Of a stretch of DNA of 64,000 nucleotides, positions 32,828-44,128 are shown one piece after another; the first letter of the stretch is position 1, and each line of letters starts with the position of its first letter. Source of the stretch: Scilla litardierei (taxonomy: Eukaryota > Streptophyta > Magnoliopsida > Asparagales > Asparagaceae); contig CM061138.1 in assembly GCA_030789695.1 (NCBI GenBank), positions 179,777,051-179,841,050 on the forward strand, written 5' to 3'. A program made the position numbers and the translations under genes. A model generated the notes under the pieces. That model ran no database searches, was not told the DNA's origin, and saw only the letters and a program-made list of their open reading frames with translations.

Positions 32828-33500
32828 ATAACGGAAAGTATGAAAAGAAGATGGAGAGCCGAAAGGAAATTGGGGTGTGTAGATGAAAATGTCGAAGGGA
32901 AGTATGTTGCGCGATTTACACGTGAGTTATTGGTGGGATTGTACAATATGGCTCAAGGGTGGCCCTTGTTTGTATAATTGACGATTCTCATGTAGGTTAG
33001 GTTTTCTTTAACGAGTTAAAGCAATTCTATTCAAGTGTAGTAACTCAACATTTGTCGTCGTCTATTGTCATTATACTCGTTCTAAACTTCCCTTAGGGAA
33101 GCGATTCTTGATGGTTGTTGTATCATCATCATCGTCTTCTCTCCTCTACTGAGAAGTTCAAGGTGGGTTGGCATTGGGGGAGAATCGCAATTTGTTATAC
33201 ATGTGGGTTACTCTTCAAGCTGTTGGTTTAAAGACTTGGGAAGGCATTGCTTTGTTTTTTGACATGCATTCTAATTTATACTCGATCCAGTTGTTTTCTG
33301 TTACTAGGTTAGGCTCATGTTTGATCCTTTTTTGTTGGGAGACAAATTTTTGTTTAATCTTTTTGATGTTAAGAACATTGCATTTCAGTTCTTGCTAGCA
33401 TTCACTCTCCAGCTGTGACGGCATCTGGAACGGTGGAAAGCTGAGCATGGCTGATGAGTATCATCTTCATGCATGTTCCCTCCTGGATCTTATATTATAT
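32828..33500 (+). other. Likely MACPF 3' UTR and downstream region
   Basis: Follows the stop codon of the MACPF gene without another ORF. No clear AATAAA signal was identified, so the transcript end is not assigned. Confidence 0.5.
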
Positions 33501-35999
33501 CATAGCAATGAAAATTTCCCAATTGCTTCTTATAACCTGAAAATAACAACTATTCTCCTGCGAGTATCCTTTCTGGTGAAATGCAAGCGATTTACTTCAT
33601 GAATAATACATGTATATTCAGAAGTTCTCGGAAATAATCCCGTTAAATTTAGTAATAGTTGGGCTTGACATAAAGTGATGAAAATGTTTATGGACATATA
33701 ATCAATAACCGTTAATTTCTTATTAGTTTGTTTGTTTGGCTTTCAAACGATATTGTGGATTCAATTCTTTTTGGCATCAAGATAAAATTTTATTTTTAAA
33801 TCAAATGATTGTTTACTAGAAAATAAATTGCCAGTTATCACGAACAATTCACTAGCCCGGGAATACGATGACTCGGTTGTTATTTAAAAGAAGTGTGAAT
33901 AACTCTGTAGCTATTTGAAAAATTCGTGAATAAAATTTGTTGTGAATAAAATTTGTTTATGATTCGTATTTTTATTGAAAAATTAACTAATTATTCACAA
34001 TTTAGGTAATTTAGGGAATCGTTTTGAACAAATAATCTAAGTTTTCAAGCATTTTTAAGCTCTCTTTTTAAGCACTCTCTAAGATTTTCAAGGCAACAAT
34101 GTTCATTCTTTCAAAAAGTTTTTAACTCATTGTTTTGCCTAACTAATTTGTGTTTCTCTCACGCTTAATCTTGACTCATTTGAGAACACAAATTTGAGTT
34201 TCTTTGATCTCATTGTTTCAATCTTTATTTTCTTTGAGATCAAAAGAATTTTTTATAGCCACATTTACACATTCTCAAGCTTCAATTTATTGGCTATAGA
34301 AAGGTTGTGATTCAAATTCATCATCAAGAAAAATGTTTGCAAAATCCACACAAGGGTGTCGTGGCAAGATTTTACCTTTGGTTGTAATTGTATTTGTTGT
34401 AAAACGCCTTTATGGTGAGGTCCTCTTTGTGAAGAGGTTAAGGTGTATTGGAGGACAACTTATTAGATAAATGGTACTTGTATTGGTTAGAAACCCTCAA
34501 ATTGTTGAGGATTGTTGAGGCAAGCTAGTGAATTCAAAGCCAAACGAGGTTGGGGATTGGACTTTGTAACACCTCTAAGTGTAAAATACTACTTTAGCAT
34601 AGTCTCAAGTGTTGGTGATAAATTGCATTTATGCCCATCAATCTCTTGCATTTGTACCCAATTAAGGCATGTTTCCAATTTTGGGCATAAAGAAGGGTTT
34701 TATGCAAATATTCCTAAAATGGCATGCTACATAATTAAGAGAGCAAGTTGGAGGGTAAATAAAAAAAAAATGTAAGTAATGGTAAACTTGTAAATAATAG
34801 ACATTTTAGAAGAGATCTTTTAATTGCTTAACCCTAGCTCCTTCTACACTATTCTTCTCCCTTCTCTTTCCTTTTGCTTTTTAGTTTGCTTTTCTTTTCT
34901 CCATCCCATTTTGAACTGGCCGAACTCCCCTTAAAAACAAAAAACAAAAAAAAAAGAAGAGAGAAAGAGAAGAGAAAACACAAAAGCATAGAAAGAATAG
35001 AAAGGAGGAGGAGAAAGGATGAGGAAGGATGAGAGGCCAAGGAGATCATTTTGCTCATTCAAGCTTCTATTGGGTAGGATTCTCAACACACTAGGAATTT
35101 TGTATAGAGCTATATGGTTCATGCATGAATGATACAAATTGTGCTCATTTTTATTAAGCACTTCTATGTATTGGGTGTTGTTGCAAATCTATTTTCAATT
35201 CCAGCAAACTATCCTCTGTTTACCTATGGAAATCTGTTCTTTTTAGTTCGAATAAAAATCTGAAAAAAAATATAGTCATGTGGTTCATGAAATTTTACCC
35301 CATTATCATATATAATATGACATATGTTTAGTTCAATTATTAGGAGAAAAAGGGTTTTGTTTACAACATAGCAGAACTCTGCTAGTTTTGACGCCCTTCA
35401 CTAAAACAGTCTTAATTGCCTCTATACTTGATGAAATTAGGTATTTTAGGACCTTGTGGTTAACTATTCTTCAAGATACACAATATTCATGTTTTGCATT
35501 CCACCCAGATCTGATTGTAATTAGGAGTAAATCATGGATTAAGTTGATGCAGTGTTTCTGTTTTCCTGCAGAAATTCTAACTGTTAGAAAATTGAGCACC
35601 ATAAATCACACACTTAATATAATTTTCCGAAAATTGGTGGGTGAATGGAAAATTTCATATCTACAACTTTGAGTTGTGATTTTTGTGAGATTCGAACTGC
35701 AATTCCGTGAAAACAATTCCCCTTTATTGACTGTCTGCAATTTCCTGCAATCTGAAGTTTGGGAAGTGTTGTTCTTAAACCTTATTTGAGGTTATTCTTG
35801 CCATAATTATTCTTAATTATTGCCATAATTACTCTTAATTATTGTTGTACATGGTGTTGGATGGTTGAGACATGAAGAGCATGTTCCCATATGTTATTCT
35901 AAGCTATCACCCTCACTTATATATTCATGTTACCCCTTAAATTGTTTCATCATGCAAGCTTCTCTTTTGTTACATGTATGCTATAGTAGGAAACAAATG
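33501..35999. other. Intergenic sequence, no gene recognised
   Basis: AT-rich with a purine-rich tract at about 34930-35040. ORFs here are short and unlike any protein family I know. Confidence 0.5.
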
Positions 36000-36473
36000 A
36001 TTAAGTCCTCTTAAAGGCGGGTGACATGGGGTGGGGGAAACTGAAGTATCGGGTAAACATGTGGGGGTGAACTTGCTTTGTGGATCCACCCGCACTCCTG
36101 AAGTAGCCCGAGAGGCGTGGAGTGGGCAGAGTTGTGATAAAATGGCTCCTTCAGTAAGAGTGTGTCTCGGGGAGTCATAGCTTCCACCCACCTTATTGGG
36201 TGAGGTCCAGCCCCTCATGTCGTACTCGCTACCTAAGTTTCCAAAGATGAATAATAAAAAATTTAATAACTTATTATGTGGTGTTGCATTTGTGATGTTC
36301 CGTTGACCAATGGTGCTTAAAACCGCACACTTTTAGATAGAGTGATAGCCTTATTGGGTTTTCATACTGGGCACGCTTTGACGTGTCCCCCTACTCCACA
36401 GATCTAGGGCAGCAGACTGCAGGGCCGAGGCCAGAGCTCCCGGAGCCGTTATGTCACGTCCCAATCACCTAAC
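36000..36473 (+). repeat. Retroelement-like fragment at insertion site of element A
   Basis: GC-richer than its surroundings, with phrases such as TTGGGTTTTCATACTGGGCACG and GTGTCCCCCTACTCCACAG that recall Del/Tekay LTR starts and R regions. It would continue at 58093 after removal of element A. The assignment is tentative. Confidence 0.35.
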
Positions 36474-38202
36474 TGATGGGAAATCGAATCCCACCCCTAA
36501 GTGGTTTTGATGAGGTGCACACCAAATAATGTTAGTGTACTGACTACACTACAAGTGTGCAAGTTATACGACAAGCGGTGACTTTACGCATACTCCGAAG
36601 AAGCTCAACCACACTCAAGACAGAGACGAAATTGCCAGTTCTACATCAAGCACAAGTTGAAGTCAAGTGCTCAAACCTAAATGACGAAGAAACTTAAATT
36701 CAGGAGAAGTAAGCTTTCACCAGATCAGCTTCCCGAAGGTCTTAAGTGTAGTGTGTGTGAGTTCTTAGGATAATGTTAACGCCAAAGTATATAACACACA
36801 CACACACACACACACACAAATGATTTCGAAAATAAATGTTTTAAATGTTTTAAACTCTTGAGAGCAATTGCTAGCTTTTTCATATCCTAGTAGTCAATCT
36901 CCATTACACCCAGGAGTTGACTGCACTCTTTGCTAGCCAAGTTTCAGAAGAAATTGCTCTGAGAATCGACTACCAAAGGAGGGAGTCGACTACCAGCTGG
37001 AAGCAAATTCCAATGAAACACTCTGGGAGTCGACTACCACTCCTAAGGAGTCGACTACCAGCTGGCAAATTTCAACGATTTGATTTACTGATTTTATTCT
37101 CGTATCCTTGATTTTTGGGACAAAAGTCAAACTTCATTTGAAATTTGAATCCTCTCTTATCACTATAAATAGAGGACTCTATGAGATCTTTTTAAGAAGA
37201 AAAATATTATCATCAAATTGAAAAATCTCTGTTGTGCTCAAATTCTCAGATCTCTTATTCTCAAAGCTCTAGTTATTATTTTCAGCCAAATCTGTTTTTA
37301 TATTTCTGATCTCTATCTTTTACAGCTAGTATTTTTTTGAGATCAACTTATTTTATTTGGCTATTGAAAATAGTTTTTCAAATCCTTGTTCTTCATTTTC
37401 ATTATTTGAAAGGATTTTTTGAAAACATACGATCTAGATCACAAAGAATTATTTCATATCTTTGTGTGATCTAAAGATCGAATTTGAATTCTTTTAGCCA
37501 CGTAAATACACTTTGTTATAATTTACTTTAGCTATAGAATTCTGGGTGTAAATCCAAACTCCACTAATCTTTGTGGGGAGTTGGAAATTGTTCTTATTTG
37601 TGGATTGCCCTTTGTTGAAAGGGTGTTGGAAATTCTAGACAAGTCTAGGTGGTTGGAAATCATGGTCAAGGCTAGGTGTTTGGGAAATCCTACCGAGTGA
37701 AGTTAGGTGCTTGTATTGCTAAGGCAATAGTGGAAAATCTCGTACCGGATTGGTCGAGGACTGGACGTACCCAAGTTGTGGGAACCATGATAAAAATCTA
37801 TGTGTTTGCGTTTGCATTCTTCTGCGATTGTTATACTTGTTCTTACACTCTTTACTTGCTAAGAGATTGTAATTTGTTCATATTATTGGAAGTTAATTGT
37901 TTTGAGTAAAGATCAATAATTGTGCGGACATATTTGTTTTTGTAATCTTATAGCCTAAAACTCTCTGGGAGTCGACTACCATTCATAGGGAGTCAACAAC
38001 CTGTTGTATTATTTCTCTGATCAACTTTATTTATAAGATTGACTTGTTGATTAAGAACCAAGCGTAGATCACTCTACTTGGCTTCTTAGGCAACATTAGA
38101 AGGTTTATAATTATGCTAACCAACAAACGAAAAAAATTTACTATTTGCACAACACTATTCAACCCCACTTCTAGTGTTGTTTGCCATCCACAGGATCCAA
38201 CA
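36474..38202 (+). repeat. Left LTR of element A
   Basis: 1729 bp. It has a (CA)n stretch at about 36797-36819, a GAGTCGACTACC motif cluster at 36916-37070, and a TATA box TATAAATA at 37164-37171. A further pair of the motif is near 37970-38000. Confidence 0.92.
36916..37070 (+). promoter_or_regulatory. Palindromic motif cluster, LTR A (GAGTCGACTACC)
   Basis: Five or six copies of GAGTCGACTACC-like units, some as GGAGTCGACTACCAGCTGG. They contain the palindrome AGTCGACT and end about 95 bp before the TATA box. The role as a promoter element is inferred. Confidence 0.6.
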
Positions 38203-38205
38203 CTT

Positions 38206-40001
38206 TGTTGAGTATTGGACTTCTTCCTACTTGGTGTTAATGATGAGCAAACATAAATACTTGTGACTAATCCCTTATTTTGCAGTTAATCCATTGCCTA
38301 AGCTTATTATGAAGATCTACTTGCAATGGATGACACTCAACAAATGGATTGGATGATCGTAGATGGTGATATGAAGCTCCATGAAGACTTCAAGCTCATG
38401 CATTGAATAGAAGAGAGAGTTCGTCAAATGTAAATTTCTTATATCTCTTCTAGTATGTAGCTTAGAGGTAGAACATTGTTGGAGCACACACACATCTTCA
38501 TTTCAGTCTTAGGACATCATTAGATCAATTGTCCTTAGACTCCAATTCATTTCTATATTGATTGTGCATGTATTGTTTATAACACTCGACTGGTGAACGT
38601 TTTACAGTCGCCTGTCTCAAAAACAGTCGACTGTGTTTTGTTCTACAGTCGCCTGTTATGCACAAACTTTTACAGGCTAGTTTTGGGCTTCTCTGCTTTA
38701 ATTCCCACAGGCGACTTATGAATGATTCACAGGCGCATATCCACGCGACAGTCGATTGTGTTTTGTTAATCAGTCGCATGTCTATCTTTAGCCCAAAGTC
38801 TATTTCTCTGATTACTCTGGCCAGTCGACTTATGTTGGATTTATAGTCGACTGTCCATTGAAACAATCGATTGTCAATGCTGCATCAGTCGTCTGTCTGT
38901 GAGCCAATTTGTTGACTCAACTCTCTGGAAAATCTCAGGGTTTTGGCAGTCGTCTGTAGAAGGAATTACAGTCGCCTGTTCTGATTAACAGTCGACTGTC
39001 ATCTCCTCTTCAGTCATCTGTCTTGTTATCTCAGATGTTTTCCAGAATTCTTCAACTTACCCATCTTACGATCAGTCGCCTGTAGTAGGATTTACAGTCG
39101 CCTGTTGGTTGAACAGTCGATTGTCTTTGCCGCATCAGTCGACTGTCCACGTGGTAAGTTACCGTTATGAATTCTCACCTACCATATCTGACTATGCAGC
39201 AGTCGACTGTGATTTCCTCAACAGTCGACTGTCGCGGGCTCAGATTCTATCCGTTGAGAGTTTTCTCACGGATTTCAAAGCGGTTTTGTTGAATTCGGTT
39301 TTAGGGTTTTGAGAAACCTATATAAGGAGCATCTACTGTTCCATTGAGAGGTTACTCATTCTTTCAAGTTTCATTTTGCTAAATCTCTCAAGATCAAAGC
39401 TCTCAAAAACCCTAAAGCCCTAAGAATTCCAATCTTCAATCTCTTGCTCTCCAACCTAGAACCAAAGAGACATCTTCTAGGCATTTGGTGCAGTCAAGAG
39501 AAAGGGCTTTCCTCTCTTCCAAGAGAGTCTTTCAACACACAACACACTTCTCCTTCAAGTTCTACTTCAAGGCATAGGTGATTGTAAGTGTTGCTTTCAT
39601 ATTTCATAACTTTCGTTATTTGAATTTACTCTCGGGTTGTGAGAGTGGTTTGCTTGCTCCCAAGTTGTGGGAGTCAAGGTCAATCGATTGTATTTCGATT
39701 TCACTTGTAGGGTTGCTACAAGTGGGTTTTAAGGGAACCTCAAGTTAGGGTTCTAACTTGAGTATCCGGTTGTCAACCGGGTGGAAGGGACGTAGGATTA
39801 CCGGGAACAAGTTCGAAAGTGACTTGGGTAATCCGAACCCTTGAAACATCCTTGCGTTTGCATTTGTTTCATTTTGGGTTTATTTCTATTCCGCACTATT
39901 TTGTTGGTTAGGAATTTAAATTGATATAACTATCTTTTTAAATTGCTTAAACACTATTCAACCCCCCTTCTAGTGTTTTCTCCATAGCCAGGGTCCTTAC
40001 A
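38206..40001 (+). mobile_element. Solo LTR B (Sirevirus-type copia)
   Basis: 1796 bp, starts TGTTGAGTATTGG and ends GGGTCCTTACA, flanked by the perfect duplication CACTT (38201-38205 and 40002-40006). No internal domain remains, so it is a solo LTR left by LTR-LTR recombination. It interrupts element A between its LTR and primer-binding site. A TATA box lies at 39319-39325. Confidence 0.9.
38583..39233 (+). promoter_or_regulatory. Palindromic motif array, LTR B (AGTCGACTGT/AGTCGCCTGT)
   Basis: About 20 or more copies of CAGTCGACTGT, CAGTCGCCTGT or close variants over 650 bp, spaced mostly 20-40 bp. The array ends about 85 bp before the TATA box. Confidence 0.7.
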
Positions 40002-40005
40002 CACT

Positions 40006-40017
40006 TGGTATCAGCGC
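40006..40017 (+). promoter_or_regulatory. Primer-binding site of element A
   Basis: TGGTATCAGCGC, a variant of the Met-tRNA site. It is now separated from its LTR (ending 38202) by the solo LTR B insertion. Confidence 0.75.
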
Positions 40018-40033
40018 AGGGCTATAAAAGGCG

Positions 40034-40061
40034 ATGGTATCTACATCTTTGCACTCTGAAG
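40034..40061 (+). pseudogene. Gag start of element A, cut off by element C
   Basis: The ATG at 40034 opens nine codons (MVSTSLHSE). Element C is inserted immediately after, within the TGAAG target duplication. The remainder of the same gag resumes at 52437. This is the 5' fragment of the gag described at 52437-53845. Confidence 0.85.
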
Positions 40062-41804
40062 TGTTGAATATTGGACTCCCCGGATTTGGTTTTGGATGAT
40101 GAGCAAACATAAATAATTCATGATCTAACAATTTGTGAGCGCAGTATTGGAGATCGTCGCCAATTTCACGTGAACATTCAAAGCGACATCTCAACACTTT
40201 CCAAAGCTCAGTTTCATGCCTAAAGCTTCGTTGAAGCTCTTGCGACGCTTTGGAAGTAATGAAGATTCAATCGAAGCTCTCAAAGACCGTTTATTAAGGT
40301 TTTATTTATAGTCTTTTAGTTTCGATTGATAGACTGTTAAGCCTTGAGTATTTCTTACGTTTCTATCTTCATTACGCTCATTTCGTAGCTCTAGGATTCT
40401 TGCACAAGTTCACTCTAACTTCCTCGAAGCGTCGCGCTTCGATTCGGACTTTGTTGTGCATGTTAGTTGGTACAAGAACAAGTACTGACCGACTAGATGG
40501 TGATCTAGTCGGTCGGCCACTGTTCTTGGACCGACTAGTTTCTGTCAGTTAATTCTTAGCTCTTTACTGTTTACAGTTAGTCGGTCTATGTTGACTCACC
40601 GACCGACTAGTTTGTGAACTAGTCGGTCAGTGATGCTTCTTTGACCGACTAGTTGAGACTGACTGTTCACTCTAAAATTCTCCTAAGCTACTGTTTACCG
40701 TTAGTCGGTCTAAGAACGTTTGATGACCGACTAGTTGACAATCTAGTCGGTCAACTTTTGTTCTTGGACCGACTAAGTCAACTTGCCTTCAGACTATGTT
40801 GTTTTGCCTCTTAGTCGGTCTACGTTCATTGGATGACCGACTAGTTGTGAAACTAGTCGGTCAGACAGTGTTCTTGGACCGACTAGTTTTCTAGGTCTGA
40901 AATTCTATCTCTTCTCAGATCTGCTCTTAGTCGGTCCATGCTTTGTGACTGACCGACTAGTTGATGAACTAGTCGGTCAGTGAGTGTTCTTTGACCGACT
41001 AGATCTCACAGATTTCTTTCCGTTGGAGATTGACCTAACTTGTTTTTATGGGACCCTATAAATACGAACCTAGGTCATTTCTATCTTCAATAGAGCTGTC
41101 ATTAAGAGATTCATTGAGTTCTAAAGAGATAGCTATTCTCCCTCAAATCTAAAGCTCTCTTCCTCACAAGAAACCCATTCTCTCTCATTTCTAGATCTAG
41201 AGAGAAGCTTGTTCTTGGTGAGCTCTTCAAGCTATTGCTTGATTCAAGTTTCCAAATCTTCCCTAGGCACCCATTGCTGCTCATTTCCTTGGTGCTAGGG
41301 TTTGGTAACTTCATCTTCCTCAAATCCTTCATTCCACCTTTTGGGTAAGAAAAACTCAAGGTATAGGATTTTGTGGTAAGAGTATTTATTTCATATTAAA
41401 CTCTTTTATATTGCTTATTGGCTCTCTCGGTTGTGAGAGAAGTTTGTGATCCCGGGTTGTGGGATTCACTTTGCCATTGCATGTATGATTTGATCTTGTG
41501 AAGGTTTTTCACAAGATATTCATAGTGGAAATCTTGAGTTAGGGTTTCTAACTCAAGTATCCGGAAGGGATCCGGGTGGTTGGGACGTAGGATCACCGGG
41601 AACAAGTCGGGGAGACTTGGGTGGATCCGAACCCATTAACTTCATTTGTTAGCATTGTTAATTTCATTGTTGTCATTCAATTTAAGCTTCCGCAAATTGA
41701 CTTGGTAGTTGTGTGCAATTTAATTTGGAATAATACGCCTTATTATTTTAAAGTACTATTCACCCCCCCTCTAGTACTTGTGCAGTAGCTGGTAGGGCAT
41801 TACA
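40062..41804 (+). repeat. 5' LTR of element C
   Basis: 1743 bp, TGTTGAATATTGG...GGGCATTACA, TATA box TATAAATA at 41057-41064. Confidence 0.97.
40487..41003 (+). promoter_or_regulatory. Inverted motif array, LTR C (GACCGACTAG/CTAGTCGGTC)
   Basis: About 19 copies of the 8-10 bp motif AGTCGGTC occur in alternating orientation. They are organised in sets of about four per roughly 115 bp, separated by 10-40 bp. Adjacent GACCGACTAG and CTAGTCGGTC pairs could form short hairpins. The array ends 54 bp before the TATA box. A repeat of the array is in the 3' LTR at about 51113-51629. Confidence 0.75.
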
Positions 41805-41806
41805 TT

Positions 41807-41818
41807 TGGTATCAGAGC
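41807..41818 (+). promoter_or_regulatory. Primer-binding site of element C
   Basis: TGGTATCAGAGC, two bases after the LTR, matching initiator Met-tRNA. The gag ATG follows 13 bp later. Confidence 0.95.
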
Positions 41819-41831
41819 CAGATACTCAGCT

Positions 41832-44075
41832 ATGTCTGCCAACGACAACAAGACCGTGCCTCCACCTTCCAACTACAACACCTTCAGGAACCGTGAAGGA
41901 GCGTCATCGGTGATGGAAGGACATTCCTCTACAAGGCCTCCATTCTTCAACGGTACCAACTACGGGTACTGGAAATGTCGGATGGAAACCTTCCTCCGAA
42001 GTGCATCTTTATGGAGGACTACAATGAAGGAGTACAACGAGCCCGAAGAAGAAGATTTTGAGAAATGGACTACCGCGGAGGTCGCCGCGGAGGTAAGCAA
42101 TGCCAAGGCAATGAACGCCTTGCAATGCGCATTGGAGCCCGAGGATTTCAATAAGATATGCACATGTAAGAGTGCATATCAAATTTGGAACTCTCTCCTC
42201 ATACTACATGAAGGGACGAGTCGGGTAAGAGACTCTAAACTCGTTGTCGTAACCAAAGATTACGAAATGTTTCACATGCAACAGGGCGAGAAGATGAAAG
42301 AATATTACGCTCGCTTCGTTGACATAATAAACGAGTTAGAGGCCCTCGGCAAGATCTACACTCAAAAGGAGAAGTGCTTAAAGCTTATTGAAGGACTTCC
42401 CTCTTCTTGGGAAAAACGTACCTTCGCCATCGAGGAAGGTAATGACATGAACAAATATACCGTAGTTCAACTAATGGGTACTTTGATGTCATACGAGGTA
42501 CGCAAAGATAGCAAGGTGAAGCTACAAGAAAAGATGAAGTCATATTTGAACCTAGATGCGCCTAAGAAAAAGGCGATTGCATTCAAGGCGGCTTCATCCA
42601 CATCTTCCGATGATGAAGACTCGGAAAACGAGTTGGACTTGGAGTCCATGGCACTCATGGCCAAGAAGTTCAACCGTTTCTTCCGGAAAGGTAACTTCAA
42701 GACCAAAGGTAAATTTGGTTCTTCTAACGCCTCTTCCTCTCCTTTGTGTTTCAAGTGCAATAAGCCAGGACACATGAAAGCGGAGTGTTCTCTCAACAAA
42801 CAAAAGGAGAAGTGGAAGGCGCCAAAATTCGATAAGTCCAAGAAATACAAGAAGGGGTACAAGAAAGGACTTGTCGGAGCAACATTCACCGACTCCGAGG
42901 ATTCCTCAAGCGGAGAGTCGGATGATGAGAAAGTGGAGCAAGCACATATGTGCTTCATGGCAAGAGAGGAGAACGATCAAGGATCCTCCTCTTCCAATGA
43001 TAGTAATGACGAAAGCGATGAGGTAACGATGGATGATCTAAGAAATGCTAACTCTCAACTTTGGTCAAAATACACTAAGTTAGTAAATAGATATACTAAG
43101 GTAAAAGATGACCTAGCTAGCATTCAAACATCGCCTAAGAATATCATCACCAACAACGACACCGTTGTTGAAGAGTTAAGAAATGAGATTGTGAATCTCA
43201 AATCTAAACTTGAACATGTTAGCATTGAGGATGCGGAAGAACATGAGGTAGCGGATTTAACTTCTCAAAACTCGACTTTGAGTATTGAGAACGAGAATCT
43301 TAAATCTCGTGTTTATGTGCTCACATCGCAAATATCCGCTTTGGATACTTCTTTGCGTTCTCTCAAAGAGAAATATGAGGACACATTGGGCCGAATCAAC
43401 AAATTCAACAAGGGTAAGGGCCATTTGGATAATATTCTAAAAGATTTACTTCCGGCCAAACACCACATTGGCTTGGGGTATATGATGGGAAATTCATCCA
43501 AGTCGGTCACTACTTTTGTTAGGCCAACTTTCGAAGCCTCAACGAGTGGGAGCAAACACTCTATTGGTAGTTCATCTACCAATGGTGCTTCCACCTCGTC
43601 CACACCCTCTTTCGGAAAGAAACCCACTTTGGGTGGACCTCCAAAGAAGGGGCATGCCTACATGTACACTAATAACATGCCACGTAGGAACACACGTCCT
43701 ACTCCACCGTCTCACACTTATGATGATTTTTATGCAACACATTCCCGGGCACGTGCACACCAAGTGAGACACCCTCACGCACGTGTTTCCACACATGCAT
43801 ATGTACACCCACCTCATCATATGAATAATTCTTTTCGTGCACCATTCCATCATGTCCCGTATGCCTATCCACAACATGCATCACGTAGAAATCAACGTAG
43901 CATGCATGCACCCAATAGGATGATGGCTCCCAAAATTTTCACTATTTGGAGCCCAAAGGACACAAGCATGGACGAAAAACAAATGTACATGAATGCTTAT
44001 TTTTCGGATGTTGTGCATAGTAAGAATTATGTGGGGAAGTCTAAGTCCACTTGGACTTGGCTTCCAAAGGTCTAA
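41832..44075 (+). CDS. Gag, Sirevirus-type copia element C
   Basis: An intact 747-codon frame. Residues about 35-240 form the copia gag core (UBN2-like): PPFFNGTNYGYWKCRMETFL, KAMNALQCALEPEDF, AYQIWNSLLILHEG, CLKLIEGLPSSWEK. Residues 306-319 are a CCHC zinc knuckle, CFKCNKPGHMKAEC. An acidic Ser-rich stretch (about 350-400) and a long coiled coil (about 405-525) follow. The C-terminal 140 residues are rich in His, Pro, Arg and Met. Such a long gag is typical of Sireviruses. It forms the virus-like particle. The stop at 44073-44075 separates it from pol, which is in a different frame. Confidence 0.95.
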   Translation: MSANDNKTVPPPSNYNTFRNREGASSVMEGHSSTRPPFFNGTNYGYWKCRMETFLRSASLWRTTMKEYNEPEEEDFEKWTTAEVAAEVSNAKAMNALQCALEPEDFNKICTCKSAYQIWNSLLILHEGTSRVRDSKLVVVTKDYEMFHMQQGEKMKEYYARFVDIINELEALGKIYTQKEKCLKLIEGLPSSWEKRTFAIEEGNDMNKYTVVQLMGTLMSYEVRKDSKVKLQEKMKSYLNLDAPKKKAIAFKAASSTSSDDEDSENELDLESMALMAKKFNRFFRKGNFKTKGKFGSSNASSSPLCFKCNKPGHMKAECSLNKQKEKWKAPKFDKSKKYKKGYKKGLVGATFTDSEDSSSGESDDEKVEQAHMCFMAREENDQGSSSSNDSNDESDEVTMDDLRNANSQLWSKYTKLVNRYTKVKDDLASIQTSPKNIITNNDTVVEELRNEIVNLKSKLEHVSIEDAEEHEVADLTSQNSTLSIENENLKSRVYVLTSQISALDTSLRSLKEKYEDTLGRINKFNKGKGHLDNILKDLLPAKHHIGLGYMMGNSSKSVTTFVRPTFEASTSGSKHSIGSSSTNGASTSSTPSFGKKPTLGGPPKKGHAYMYTNNMPRRNTRPTPPSHTYDDFYATHSRARAHQVRHPHARVSTHAYVHPPHHMNNSFRAPFHHVPYAYPQHASRRNQRSMHAPNRMMAPKIFTIWSPKDTSMDEKQMYMNAYFSDVVHSKNYVGKSKSTWTWLPKV

Positions 44076-44128
44076 TCCCTTGGACCCAATGACCTTGGGT
44101 ACCATGATATGAAAGTGTCTATCTTTAG

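Noticed and set aside
40487..41003. CRISPR-like pattern of short repeats and spacers
   Set aside because: Motifs are only 8-10 bp, alternate in orientation, lie within the LTR of a copia element and recur in its 3' LTR. The DNA is plant nuclear.
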